64,000 nucleotides of DNA from Flavobacterium alkalisoli (GTDB lineage: Bacteria; Bacteroidota; Bacteroidia; Flavobacteriales; Flavobacteriaceae): positions 3,921,856 to 3,985,855 of the forward strand of contig NZ_CP042831.1 of assembly GCF_008000935.1 (NCBI RefSeq), in the 5' to 3' direction. Below, one piece after another: positions 34,297 through 43,878 of this stretch; position 1 is the first letter of the stretch, and every line of letters starts with the position of its first letter. The notes below the pieces were generated by a model. The model saw only the letters and a list, made by a program, of their open reading frames with translations, ran no database searches and was not told where the DNA came from. Made by a program: the position numbers and the translations under genes.

Positions 34297-37200
34297 ATGA
34301 GTTTAATAAACAGCATTTTAAAAGCCTTTGTAGGTGATAAATCGCAAAAGGACATAAAGGCTATCCAGCCTTTAATAAGTAAGAGCAAGACTTACGAACA
34401 GGCTTTGTCGCAGCTTTCTAACGACGAGCTTAGAGCCAAGACTATCTATTTTAAAGATATGATTCGCGAAGCCCGTGCCGATAAAGACGCTAAAATAGCT
34501 TCATATCAGCAGGAAGTTGAGAAAACAGAAGACATTGATGCAAGAGAAGATATTTATGCATCTATAGATGCTCTTGAAAAAGAAGCATACGATATTAGTG
34601 AGAAAGTATTAATGGACATACTGCCGGAAGCGTTTGCAGTAGTTAAGGAAACGGCTCGCCGCTTTAAAGAGAACAGTACTATTACGGTTAAGGCTACTCC
34701 TAAGGATATTGAGTTCTCGGCTACCAAACCATACATCACTATAGAAGGTGATAACGCATTATGGTCTAATACATGGAATGCAGCAGGTAAGGAAATTACC
34801 TGGGACATGATTCACTACGATGTACAGCTGATAGGTGGTATAGTACTGCACCAGGGTAAGATTGCAGAGATGCAAACGGGTGAAGGTAAAACCCTTGTGG
34901 CTACCCTTCCGCTTTACCTTAACGCACTTACAGGAAACGGTGTTCACCTTGTAACCGTAAACGACTACCTTGCAAGAAGGGATAGTACCTGGAAAGCGCC
35001 TTTATTTGAGTTCCATGGTATGACAGTTGACTGTATAGACAACCACCAGCCCAACTCTGAAGGAAGAAGAAAAGCTTATGCTGCCGATATTACTTATGGT
35101 ACAAACAACGAATTTGGTTTTGACTACCTAAGGGACAACATGGCACACTCGCCAAACGATCTTGTACAAAGAAAACACAACTTTGCCATTGTCGATGAGG
35201 TCGACTCGGTATTAGTGGATGACGCACGTACGCCGCTTATTATCTCTGGTCCGGTTCCTCAGGGAGACCGTCACGAGTTTAATGAGCTTAAACCTAAAGT
35301 AGATAATCTTTATAACTTACAGCGTACTTTAATAAACGGTGTTTTAGCTGAGGCTAAAAAACTTATTAAAGAAGGTAACACTAAAGAAGGTGGTTTCCTT
35401 TTATTAAGAGCGCACCGTGGTTTACCTAAAAACAAGGCCCTTATTAAGTTTTTAAGTGAGGAAGGTGTAAAACAGCTGCTTCAAAAAACTGAAAATCATT
35501 ACATGCAGGACAACAACCGTGAAATGCATAAAATTGATGAGGCACTTTACTTTGTAATTGAAGAGAAAAACAATCAGGTAGAGCTTACCGATAACGGTAT
35601 TCAGTTCCTTTCTCAGGATACTGACAAGGATTTCTTTATCCTTCCGGATATTGGTACTGCGATTGCCAACATAGAAAAACAAAAGCTTTCTAAAGACGAT
35701 GAAGCGGAAGCTAAAGAAGAGCTTTTCAAAGACTTTACTATTAAGAGTGAGCGTATTCATACGCTAACTCAGCTATTAAAAGCTTATACCCTGTTTGAAA
35801 AAGATGTTGAGTATGTAATCATGGACAACAAGATCATGATTGTAGACGAGCAGACAGGCCGTATTATGGATGGAAGACGTTATTCTGACGGTTTACACCA
35901 GGCTATTGAGGCTAAAGAGAACGTTAAGATTGAAGCAGCTACGCAAACATTTGCTACCATTACGCTTCAAAACTACTTCAGGATGTACAACAAGCTTGGA
36001 GGTATGACGGGTACTGCCGTTACCGAAGCAGGCGAGTTTTGGGAAATATACAAATTGGACGTTGTTGAAATTCCAACAAACAGGCCAATTGCACGTAAAG
36101 ACCAGCATGACCTTATTTACCGTACAATGCGTGAGAAGTTTAATGCCGTTATTGAAGATGTAACGCAACTTTCTAATGCAGGAAGGCCTGTACTTATCGG
36201 TACTACATCGGTAGAGATCTCTGAGTTATTAAGCCGTATGCTTAAGATGAGAAATGTACCTCACAATGTACTGAACGCGAAACTTCATAAAAAAGAGGCA
36301 GAAATTGTTGCCGAAGCAGGTAAACCGGGCGTAGTGACCATTGCTACTAACATGGCAGGTCGTGGTACCGATATTAAGCTTACTCCGGAAGTAAAAGCTG
36401 CTGGTGGTTTAGCAATTATAGGTACAGAGCGTCACGATTCAAGACGTGTTGACAGACAGCTTCGCGGTCGTGCAGGACGTCAGGGAGACCCTGGAAGCTC
36501 ACAGTTCTATGTATCTCTTGAAGATAACCTGATGCGTTTATTCGGTTCTGAAAGGGTTGCTAAGATCATGGACAGAATGGGACTTAAAGAGGGTGAGGTT
36601 ATTCAGCACTCAATGATGACCAAGTCTATTGAGCGTGCACAGAAAAAAGTGGAAGAAAACAACTTTGGTGTACGTAAACGGCTTCTTGAGTATGACGACG
36701 TTATGAACGCACAACGTGAAGTGGTTTACAAACGCAGAAGACACGCATTGTTTGGAGAAAGACTTAAAGTGGATATCGCAAACATGATGTATGATGTTGC
36801 CGAAGTTATCTCTGAAAACAACAAACTGTCTAACGACTTTAAAAACTTTGAATTTGAATTAATCCGTAACTTCTCTATAAGTTCTCCGGTTAGCGAATCT
36901 GAATTTGCTAAACTAAGCGCAAGAGATATTACAGGAAAAGTATATAAAGCGGCTAGCCAGGCTTACCATGATAAAAACGAGCGTAACGCTGCAGAAGCTT
37001 TTATAGTTATTAAAAACGTATATGAGAACAACGAAGGCCAGTATGAGCGTATCGTAGTTCCGTTTACAGATGGTGTTAAATCGCTTAACGTGGTTACTAA
37101 CCTTGAAAAAGCTTACCAGTCTGAAGGTAAAACGCTAATCAACGATTTCGAGAAAAACATTACTCTTGCTATTGTTGACGAAGCATGGAAAAAACACCTT

Positions 37201-37659
37201 CGCAAAATGGACGAGCTTAAGCAATCGGTACAGCTTGCGGTTCACGAACAGAAAGACCCGCTTCTTATCTATAAGTTTGAGGCATTTGAACTGTTCAAGA
37301 AAACGCTTGACAGTATCAATAAAGATGTAATATCATTCCTTTTTAAAGGTGACTTACCATCTCAAAATGCTCAGCAAATACAGGACGCAAGACAACAGGT
37401 TCAGCAAAAAGAACAGTACACCGAAAGTAAGGAAGACGTTCTAAATACAGATGAAATGGCTTCACAGGCACGCCAGGTATCTCAACAGAGCCAAAGCCGC
37501 CCTCAGGTTACTGAAACCATCGTTAGGGATGCTCCAAAAATTAACCGTAACGACAACGTGACCATTAAACACGTTATGAGCGGTAAAACTGAAACCATGA
37601 AATACAAAAAGGCAGAAAGCCTTATTGCAACCGGTGAATGGGTTGTGGTTAACGACTAA
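34297..37659 (+). CDS. secA: Preprotein translocase ATPase SecA
   Basis: 1120 aa from ATG 34297 (an upstream frame start would add 17 unlikely residues). DEAD motor: MQTGEGKTLVATLPLYLNAL Walker A, the VDEVDS motif II in NFAIVDEVDSVLVDDARTPL, and MAGRGTDIKL plus DRQLRGRAGRQGDPGSSQFY in the second half. It is longer than E. coli SecA because of the insert at about 340-480 found in Bacteroidota. The zinc-binding C-terminal tail is absent, replaced by a Gln/Ser-rich linker. Drives Sec-dependent export. Confidence 0.97.
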   Translation: MSLINSILKAFVGDKSQKDIKAIQPLISKSKTYEQALSQLSNDELRAKTIYFKDMIREARADKDAKIASYQQEVEKTEDIDAREDIYASIDALEKEAYDISEKVLMDILPEAFAVVKETARRFKENSTITVKATPKDIEFSATKPYITIEGDNALWSNTWNAAGKEITWDMIHYDVQLIGGIVLHQGKIAEMQTGEGKTLVATLPLYLNALTGNGVHLVTVNDYLARRDSTWKAPLFEFHGMTVDCIDNHQPNSEGRRKAYAADITYGTNNEFGFDYLRDNMAHSPNDLVQRKHNFAIVDEVDSVLVDDARTPLIISGPVPQGDRHEFNELKPKVDNLYNLQRTLINGVLAEAKKLIKEGNTKEGGFLLLRAHRGLPKNKALIKFLSEEGVKQLLQKTENHYMQDNNREMHKIDEALYFVIEEKNNQVELTDNGIQFLSQDTDKDFFILPDIGTAIANIEKQKLSKDDEAEAKEELFKDFTIKSERIHTLTQLLKAYTLFEKDVEYVIMDNKIMIVDEQTGRIMDGRRYSDGLHQAIEAKENVKIEAATQTFATITLQNYFRMYNKLGGMTGTAVTEAGEFWEIYKLDVVEIPTNRPIARKDQHDLIYRTMREKFNAVIEDVTQLSNAGRPVLIGTTSVEISELLSRMLKMRNVPHNVLNAKLHKKEAEIVAEAGKPGVVTIATNMAGRGTDIKLTPEVKAAGGLAIIGTERHDSRRVDRQLRGRAGRQGDPGSSQFYVSLEDNLMRLFGSERVAKIMDRMGLKEGEVIQHSMMTKSIERAQKKVEENNFGVRKRLLEYDDVMNAQREVVYKRRRHALFGERLKVDIANMMYDVAEVISENNKLSNDFKNFEFELIRNFSISSPVSESEFAKLSARDITGKVYKAASQAYHDKNERNAAEAFIVIKNVYENNEGQYERIVVPFTDGVKSLNVVTNLEKAYQSEGKTLINDFEKNITLAIVDEAWKKHLRKMDELKQSVQLAVHEQKDPLLIYKFEAFELFKKTLDSINKDVISFLFKGDLPSQNAQQIQDARQQVQQKEQYTESKEDVLNTDEMASQARQVSQQSQSRPQVTETIVRDAPKINRNDNVTIKHVMSGKTETMKYKKAESLIATGEWVVVND

Positions 37660-37681
37660 TCAGATTTTCATTCTATAGATT

Positions 37682-37712
37682 AAAAAGTCCTGCTATATAG
37701 CGGGACTTTTTA
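37682..37712 (+). terminator. Terminator of secA
   Basis: AAAAAGTCC-TGCT pairs with AGCG-GGACTTTTT around ATAT. Confidence 0.85.
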
Positions 37713-37716
37713 TTAT

Positions 37717-37724
37717 TATTTTTG
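37717..37724 (+). promoter_or_regulatory. -7 element before the two secreted paralogues
   Basis: TATTTTTG, 28 nt before the ATG at 37753. Confidence 0.45.
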
Positions 37725-37752
37725 CCTAACCAAATAACAAGATACTTTAACC

Positions 37753-38340
37753 ATGAAAAAAATTTTCTTATTTACATTTCTTATTTTATCGGTAACTAAT
37801 TTTTACAGTCAGGACGAAAAAAAATTAGTGTCGCGAGCTAATGAAATGCATAATTACTCCATACAGGGAAATAACAGAATTGTTATTGAAGAATATATTT
37901 ATCCCGGTGTTTATGAATCTGTTGACAAAGAAGATGTAATTGCCTTTTTAGAAAACACTAAAGAATTTAATAATGAAGAAGCAGAAGAATTCGGTTACAG
38001 AGACTACAAAGTTGTTCCTGTAGATATTAAACCAAATTTTGAATTCAGTATATTTACAAAAATTGATGATGGTTATTACTGCTATGTGAAATATAACGGA
38101 TCATCAAAATTTGTATATAAAGATAAGATAAATCAAGACGAACGTGCAGAATTAGTTGAAGGACATAAAAGACTAAGCAGGGCCGATGAAGCTTATTTTG
38201 ACGTAGAAGCCAATGCCATAGTTACAAAGTCAACTATATACAATATTGCCATCTGCAATAAAAAATCAAACTTCAAATGGACTTTCTGTAATATTTCAGA
38301 CATTGACCCTGCTCTTAGGGCGCAAATAAAAACACAATAA
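37753..38340 (+). CDS. Secreted protein, paralogue 1 (hypothetical)
   Basis: 195 aa with a signal peptide (MKKIFLFTFLILSVTNFYSQ). The mature domain shares its layout with the next gene: an N-terminal ANEMHNYSIQGN helix, the helix DVIAFLENTKEF, KPNFEFSIFTKIDDGYYCYVKY, and a C-terminal ANAIVTKSTIYNIAICNKKSNFKWTF. No known family recognised. It forms an operon with the paralogue (23-bp gap). Confidence 0.75.
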   Translation: MKKIFLFTFLILSVTNFYSQDEKKLVSRANEMHNYSIQGNNRIVIEEYIYPGVYESVDKEDVIAFLENTKEFNNEEAEEFGYRDYKVVPVDIKPNFEFSIFTKIDDGYYCYVKYNGSSKFVYKDKINQDERAELVEGHKRLSRADEAYFDVEANAIVTKSTIYNIAICNKKSNFKWTFCNISDIDPALRAQIKTQ

Positions 38341-38363
38341 TAAACTAACATAATTTATCTTTA

Positions 38364-38939
38364 ATGAAAAAACACCTTATCACACTTATCTTACTATTAG
38401 TCGCTTTTTCAGTATTTTCACAGGATAGAGAATCCATGGAAAAGAGAGCCGGCGAAATGTATAACAGCATTGCAGACGGTAATTTTGATCAGCTAATGGA
38501 TTACACCTATTCAAAGCTTTTTGAAATAGCTCCAAGAGATATCATACTCAAAAGCTTTAAACAAATGCTTGAAGGAAATGAAGAGTTCAAAATAAAAATA
38601 ATAAACATACCTCCTAACTTTACTTTCGGTGAAATTAAAAAAATTGATGATGGCTGGTACAGCCTTATCAAACATGACTTAAAAATGGAGATGATATTTA
38701 CAGAGAAAATAGAAAGCGACGAGAAAGAACTAATGATAGATATTTTTAAGGAAACCATGGAAACTGAAAGCGTTAGCTTTAATGATGAAACCAACACTAT
38801 GACGATTACAAAAAAATCTACAATGATTGCTATTTTCGATAGCTATACTAACAAACAATGGTCTTTTATAAATAAATCTAAAAGTCCTTTAATGGAAAAA
38901 CTTTTTAGTAAAGAAGTACGAAAAGAATTAAACCTATAA
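38364..38939 (+). CDS. Secreted protein, paralogue 2 (hypothetical)
   Basis: 191 aa with a signal peptide (MKKHLITLILLLVAFSVFSQ). It aligns with the previous gene throughout: AGEMYNSIADGNFDQLMDY, IPPNFTFGEIKKIDDGWYSLIKHD and TMTITKKSTMIAIFDSYTNKQWSFIN. A tandem duplication clearly diverged. The role is unknown; both look like soluble periplasmic or surface proteins. Confidence 0.75.
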   Translation: MKKHLITLILLLVAFSVFSQDRESMEKRAGEMYNSIADGNFDQLMDYTYSKLFEIAPRDIILKSFKQMLEGNEEFKIKIINIPPNFTFGEIKKIDDGWYSLIKHDLKMEMIFTEKIESDEKELMIDIFKETMETESVSFNDETNTMTITKKSTMIAIFDSYTNKQWSFINKSKSPLMEKLFSKEVRKELNL

Positions 38940-38957
38940 AATCGTAACAGTATATCA

Positions 38958-38984
38958 CAAAAGCCCTTTTTTAAGGGCTTTTTG
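38958..38984 (+). terminator. Terminator of the paralogue pair
   Basis: AAAAGCCCTT pairs with AAGGGCTTTT around TT; T-rich tail. Confidence 0.85.
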
Positions 38985-39069
38985 CATTTTTCACAGTAGG
39001 TAATCCTTTACTTTTCCTTATTTTTGAGAAAATCTGATTTCACCCCACTTTTAGCATCTATACAAGCCT

Positions 39070-40311
39070 ATGGAATTATACTATTCTCTCTCAGTACTGA
39101 TAGTATTAGCATCTTTTTTTGCCTATTTTAATGTACGGTTCTTAAAGCTACCCTCAACAATCGGTATCATGGTAATTGCTATGGCGGTATCCATATTTCT
39201 GGTAGTTTTTGGTAATGTATTCCCTAACACGCTTAACCATATCTCTTCACTTATATCAAAGTTCGATTTTACCGAACTCCTTATGGGAGCCATGCTTAAC
39301 TTCATGCTTTTTGCAGGGGCCATTCACATCAACCTCAAAGACCTTAGGGAACAAAGGTTACCCATTATGGTATTCTCAACCGTAAGTGTTGTAATATCAA
39401 CCTTTGTGGTAGGTACGTTTTTATATTACCTCACGCCTTTTTTACACTTAAGTATACCTTACTCCTATTGCCTGCTGTTTGGGGCATTAATATCCCCAAC
39501 TGATCCTGTTGCGGTATTGAGTATACTAAAGGAAGTTAAGGTGCGTAAATCACTTGAAACCAAAATTGCAGGAGAATCGTTATTTAACGACGGTATGGCT
39601 ATCGTAGCATTTGCCGTAATACTAAATATTGCTCAGGATAATGAGTACACTCCTACTGTATTTAATGTGCTATGGCTATTTTTAAGGGAAGCTGGCGGAG
39701 GGTTCTTACTCGGAGTCCTATTGGGTATAGGAGCCGCTAAAGCCATGCGAAAAATAGACGATTACAAGGTATCGGTACTTATTACACTGTCTGTTGTCAT
39801 GGGAGGTTACCTTATAGCTTCTGCCCTGCACATATCAGGGCCGCTTACCATGGTTTTTGCCGGATTGATTATCGGTAACTTTAAAAAGACATCCGTAATG
39901 TCGCCAACAACTAAAGATTACCTTGACAAGTTTTGGGAATTAAACGATGAAATACTCAATGCCGTTTTATTCCTTTTTATAGGTTTTAATCTTTTAATGG
40001 TAACCGATATAAACAATTACTGGTTACCGGGCCTTGCCTGTGTAATTGTGGTACTGCTGGCGCGTTATGTTTCAATATGGCTGCCTACATTAATAATACC
40101 ATTTAAAAAGAAATTTAACAGCAACACCATAAAAATTCTTGTTTGGGGCGGACTCAGAGGCGGTGTATCTATTGCCTTAGCACTGTCTATAGATGATGTT
40201 CCTTACAAAAATGACATTATAGCCATTACCTATTTTGTTGTGGTGTTCTCTATACTGGTACAGGGATTATCTATTGCCAAGATAGCAGGAAAGCTACTTG
40301 GCAAGAAATAA
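39070..40311 (+). CDS. Cation:proton antiporter, CPA1/NhaP type
   Basis: 413 aa inner-membrane protein with about 12 hydrophobic helices. CPA1 motifs: SPTDPVAV (142-149) and GESLFNDG (about 166-173), carrying the ion-binding Asp residues, and GLRGGVSIALAL near the end. Exchanges Na+ or K+ for H+ for pH and sodium balance. No cytosolic regulatory tail. It ends one base before the convergent FAD oxidase gene. Confidence 0.93.
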   Translation: MELYYSLSVLIVLASFFAYFNVRFLKLPSTIGIMVIAMAVSIFLVVFGNVFPNTLNHISSLISKFDFTELLMGAMLNFMLFAGAIHINLKDLREQRLPIMVFSTVSVVISTFVVGTFLYYLTPFLHLSIPYSYCLLFGALISPTDPVAVLSILKEVKVRKSLETKIAGESLFNDGMAIVAFAVILNIAQDNEYTPTVFNVLWLFLREAGGGFLLGVLLGIGAAKAMRKIDDYKVSVLITLSVVMGGYLIASALHISGPLTMVFAGLIIGNFKKTSVMSPTTKDYLDKFWELNDEILNAVLFLFIGFNLLMVTDINNYWLPGLACVIVVLLARYVSIWLPTLIIPFKKKFNSNTIKILVWGGLRGGVSIALALSIDDVPYKNDIIAITYFVVVFSILVQGLSIAKIAGKLLGKK

Positions 40312-41724
40312 CTACGCCATATTATCAGGTAATACCTTACCCGGATTAAGCACATTATTAGGATCGAATATCTTCTTGATGCTTTTCATTAATTGAAGCT
40401 GAGTGTCATTAAAAGCTATATCCATATAGTTTTTTTGCACATAGCCTATACCATGTTCTCCCGATAGTGTTCCTTTTAAAGAAACGGTCAGTTCAAATAT
40501 TTCACGTATTCCTTTAGGTACTTCAGTTTTCCAGTTTTCATCAGTCATGTCACCTTTAATGATGTTTACATGCAGATTACCATCACCGGCATGCCCGTAA
40601 CAAACCGAATGAAATCCATATTTCTTACCTATGGATTTTATTCCGGCCAAAAGTGTTGGCAGTTCATACCTGGGCACTACTGTGTCCTCTTCCTTATATA
40701 TCGAGTTAGATTTTACAGCCTCACCTACTGCCCTTCTCATTTTCCAAAGTGCATTCTTCTGGTCTTCGGTATCGGCAAACAGAATCTCATCTATTTCAAA
40801 CTGCTCGAGTACTCCGGTAATTTTTTCTGCATCGGCAAAAAGTACGTCAGGATAATTACCATCTACCTCTATAAGCAGATGCGCCTCTACCTCATCTTTA
40901 ATATCCAGGCTAACACCGTCAACATATCTAAGTGTCCAGTCTATGGCATCACGCTCCATAAATTCAAGGGCACTTGGCACTATACCCGCCCTAAAAATCT
41001 TTGCGACCGCTTCACAGGCCTGCCCTGCCTTAAAGAAAGGCACCAACATCAATATATTATGGGAATTATCAGGCAATAGCTTCATCACTATTTTGGTAAT
41101 AACACCAAGTGTACCTTCGCTACCCACCATTAACTGGGTAAGATTATATCCTGTTGAGTTCTTAAGGGTGTTGGCTCCTGTCCATATAACTTCTCCGGTA
41201 GGCAAAACCACTTCCAGATTAAGCACATAATCTTTGGTTACACCATATTTTACAGCTCTCGCTCCGCCTGCGTTCTCAGCTACATTACCTCCTATGGTAC
41301 AACTCCCCTGACTACTTGGATCGGGTGGGTAAAACAATCCTTTTTCCTTAACCGCTTCCCTAAATACCTGAGTTATAACAGCAGGCTCAACAACAGCCTG
41401 AAGGTTTTTTTCATCAATATCTATATTGGCAAAGCGCTCCATAGAAAGCCCAATACCACCATGAATACTAAGTGCACCACCACTAAGCCCTGTACGTCCG
41501 CCAATAGGGACAACAGGAATACCATATTGGTTAGCAAACTTCATTATAGCAGCAACCTCATCAGTATTTCCCGGCTTAACCACAACCGAAGGAGGGAAAA
41601 CATAATCTTCGGTCTCGTCATGCCCGTAATGGTTTCTTGTATCTGTATCTAAAAAAAGAAATGACCGCCCGACTATATTTTCAAGTCCGACAATCATTTC
41701 ATTTGATAACGACTCAGTATTCAT
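40312..41724 (-). CDS. FAD-binding oxidase, GlcD / D-lactate dehydrogenase type
   Basis: 470 aa. The PCMH-type FAD domain has PVVPIGGRTGLSGG and DPSSQGSCTIGGNVAENAGGARAVKYG; the C-terminal domain carries CYGHAGDGNLHVNI and ends SGEHGIGYVQKNYM with NPGKVLPD. Members oxidise glycolate, D-lactate or other 2-hydroxy acids, passing electrons to quinone or a partner flavoprotein. The typical GlcE/GlcF partners are absent. Confidence 0.93.
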   Translation of the reverse strand: MNTESLSNEMIVGLENIVGRSFLFLDTDTRNHYGHDETEDYVFPPSVVVKPGNTDEVAAIMKFANQYGIPVVPIGGRTGLSGGALSIHGGIGLSMERFANIDIDEKNLQAVVEPAVITQVFREAVKEKGLFYPPDPSSQGSCTIGGNVAENAGGARAVKYGVTKDYVLNLEVVLPTGEVIWTGANTLKNSTGYNLTQLMVGSEGTLGVITKIVMKLLPDNSHNILMLVPFFKAGQACEAVAKIFRAGIVPSALEFMERDAIDWTLRYVDGVSLDIKDEVEAHLLIEVDGNYPDVLFADAEKITGVLEQFEIDEILFADTEDQKNALWKMRRAVGEAVKSNSIYKEEDTVVPRYELPTLLAGIKSIGKKYGFHSVCYGHAGDGNLHVNIIKGDMTDENWKTEVPKGIREIFELTVSLKGTLSGEHGIGYVQKNYMDIAFNDTQLQLMKSIKKIFDPNNVLNPGKVLPDNMA

Positions 41725-41791
41725 AGTTTTTCATGTATGTATTACACATCAAAAATACTATAAAAACAAGCCTTAAAAAAATATACAAGTA

Positions 41792-42220
41792 CTAATAAAA
41801 CATCTTTCTGTTCTTCCTGCATATAACATGATCCAAAGAGTATTTACCGCTGCCTGTAACCAATAACATTACATACACCATAAGATAAATACCTCCCAAC
41901 TCCTGACGCTCAAAACCATCAGAGCCATGTATCATAAATACTGCAACCACCATGGTAACAATTAAAGGAATAACAACCAATCGGGTTGCAAGGCCTATAA
42001 TAAGCAAGGCAGAGCATACTACCTCTGCAAAAATTACCATTGTTAGTGTAACAACAGGACCAAAATTAAAAGGATCTGCAAACTGTACAGGATCATCTGA
42101 TAATAAAAGGTCTATTTTTTTTAGCCCATGCGTAAGCATAAAACAGGCTATCGTAATTCTAACTAAAAAAATAACAAAATTGTATAACTTCTTTTCTCTT
42201 GTTGTTTCAAAAATCCACAT
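41792..42220 (-). CDS. DoxX-family membrane protein
   Basis: 142 aa with four hydrophobic segments. The conserved start LVRITIACFMLTHGLKKIDLL and the middle AEVVCSALLIIGLATRLVVIPLIVTMVVAVFMIHG are the DoxX/DoxD pattern. Family members are small integral membrane proteins linked to quinone or redox stress functions. Monocistronic. Confidence 0.9.
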   Translation of the reverse strand: MWIFETTREKKLYNFVIFLVRITIACFMLTHGLKKIDLLLSDDPVQFADPFNFGPVVTLTMVIFAEVVCSALLIIGLATRLVVIPLIVTMVVAVFMIHGSDGFERQELGGIYLMVYVMLLVTGSGKYSLDHVICRKNRKMFY

Positions 42221-42528
42221 AATTAAATTCCTTATTTTATGTTAAGCGGGGAAATTGCTGTTACATCTGTGGGGGAATTTGTTATTTTTTACCGGAATAG
42301 GTACCGGCTTTAATTTTGTGGGGAGTTGGGCACTGGTAGTATCAAAAACTACAAGCCTGGCTGATCTTAGTAATTTCACTAAAACCGAACCAGCTAATTG
42401 CTTAATTCTATACATTTTAACCGAGTTTAGATGGATATATAAACTTAAGGAAAATGCTACAAAAAAAATCAAAATAGATTAATAAAAACAATATTAATAT
42501 GGATTGTTAGAAATATAACTAAGCACTA
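42221..42528. other. 308-bp intergenic stretch with weak overlapping ORFs
   Basis: Short open frames exist on both strands (plus 42255-42482; minus 42242-42472, with an internal start giving a 57-residue peptide MYRIKQLAGSVLVKLLRS...). Neither has a good ribosome-binding context or a recognised domain. I cannot call a gene here; it may be decayed or regulatory DNA. Confidence 0.4.
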
Positions 42529-43452
42529 TTAATAATTAAGAAGTAACCAATACCAAAAATCCATAGTTATAAAGGATAGCGGTATACCTACCCCCACCAT
42601 CATACCGGCAAGTTTTGGTTTTAATCCGTAAGCTGACGCTAGTACAGCAGCGGTTACCATTGGCCCCATTGCCGATTCTATTACCGATACATCTGCCGCC
42701 AATCCTTTACCTCCCAAAAAGACTTTATAAATGGTAAAAATAATAGCAGGCATAAGGATAAGTTTAAAGAAGAGCCCTATATAAAGTGAGTTCCAGTATT
42801 TGCTTTTTCTGTCGATCTTAAGCTGCATACCAACAGCTACAAGTGCTAACGGTGCCGTTGTGCGGCAAATACTCATTAGTACTGACTGTATATCATCCGT
42901 AAAATCAAACCCTGATAAATTCATGCAGGCACTAATTAAAAAAGCAATAAAAGGCGGAAATGAAAATACTTTCTTCAGGATGTCACCTGCCCCCGACCCT
43001 GCAGCTTTCATCTTAAGCGAGTGTGTTGCCGCTATTACAATCCCTAAGGTAGCCATAACCACAAAAGTACCCGCCTGATCTAAAACAATTGCTGTTTGTA
43101 ACCCCGGTTTACCAAAAAGGGCTTCCACTACAGGAAAACCTATAAAGGCCGTATTACCCAATCCCCCCGTTAAAATGAGGCAACCGGTTAGCTTTTTAGA
43201 CCAGCCCAGCCATTTACCTAAAGCGGTAAAGAACACATAAGCAAAGGCAAAGCCTATCCACGACGTAAATAACGGAAAGAACAAAGCTCCCGAAAGTACT
43301 ATTTTAGGTATGAAATATAAACTTAAAGCCGGTAAGGATATATAAATTACATACTGATTTAATGTTGCATGACCATTAACAGGGAATACACGCAGCTTTT
43401 GAAGCAAAACTCCCAGTATAAGACAAATAAAGATTAAAATAACATTATCCAT
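42529..43452 (-). CDS. AEC family transporter (auxin efflux carrier-like)
   Basis: 307 aa from ATG 43452 (the frame begins with a TTG two codons earlier). About ten hydrophobic helices with the AEC pattern: IFICLILGVLLQKLRVFP at the start, YVIYISLPALSLYF, and LTGGLGNTAFIGFPVVEALFG in the middle. Members are inner-membrane carriers for malate, malonate or other carboxylates. The 81-aa ORF upstream overlaps it by a few bases. Confidence 0.9.
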   Translation of the reverse strand: MDNVILIFICLILGVLLQKLRVFPVNGHATLNQYVIYISLPALSLYFIPKIVLSGALFFPLFTSWIGFAFAYVFFTALGKWLGWSKKLTGCLILTGGLGNTAFIGFPVVEALFGKPGLQTAIVLDQAGTFVVMATLGIVIAATHSLKMKAAGSGAGDILKKVFSFPPFIAFLISACMNLSGFDFTDDIQSVLMSICRTTAPLALVAVGMQLKIDRKSKYWNSLYIGLFFKLILMPAIIFTIYKVFLGGKGLAADVSVIESAMGPMVTAAVLASAYGLKPKLAGMMVGVGIPLSFITMDFWYWLLLNY

Positions 43453-43690
43453 TATCAACAGGGGCAGTTAGGGGGTTACTTAAAATAAGAGTAAATTTCT
43501 TACTAAAAAGCAATATAACTACAAATGCTGAAAAACTAAAACTTAAGAGATGAAAAAAATGTAAAACCTGAATATTCGTCGGTAAACTTATATTAAGATA
43601 AAAGATCATCGTGAATAATAAAACAATCGCTAATAAGTAAAACAACTTATTAGTCACAAAACCAAAAGTATTGTTTTGTGTCACAATCAT
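43445..43690 (-). CDS. Possible small membrane protein
   Basis: 81 aa, with two strongly hydrophobic segments (LFYLLAIVLLFTMIFYL and FHLLSFSFSAFVVILLF) and a basic stretch after the second. It ends overlapping the AEC start. No homologue recognised; it could be real and coupled to the carrier or be chance. Confidence 0.35.
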   Translation of the reverse strand: MIVTQNNTFGFVTNKLFYLLAIVLLFTMIFYLNISLPTNIQVLHFFHLLSFSFSAFVVILLFSKKFTLILSNPLTAPVDNG

Positions 43691-43878
43691 TTAATTTCTG
43701 TGGTAGTTTTGTAGTTATATGTTAAAGACAAATATATACTTTAATTCTTTTTTACCTAATTTTTAAATACAAACATTTTTTGATTGAGAATAGTACAATC
43801 TGATTACCTTAAGCTATCTTGAGCCCTGTCGGAAAAATTAGCTAAAAAAGCTTAATTTTACGGTATAAGAAAAAGAAA

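Noticed and set aside
43445..43690. Confident small membrane protein before the AEC carrier
   Set aside because: Hydrophobic segments exist but there is no family match; kept only at low confidence.
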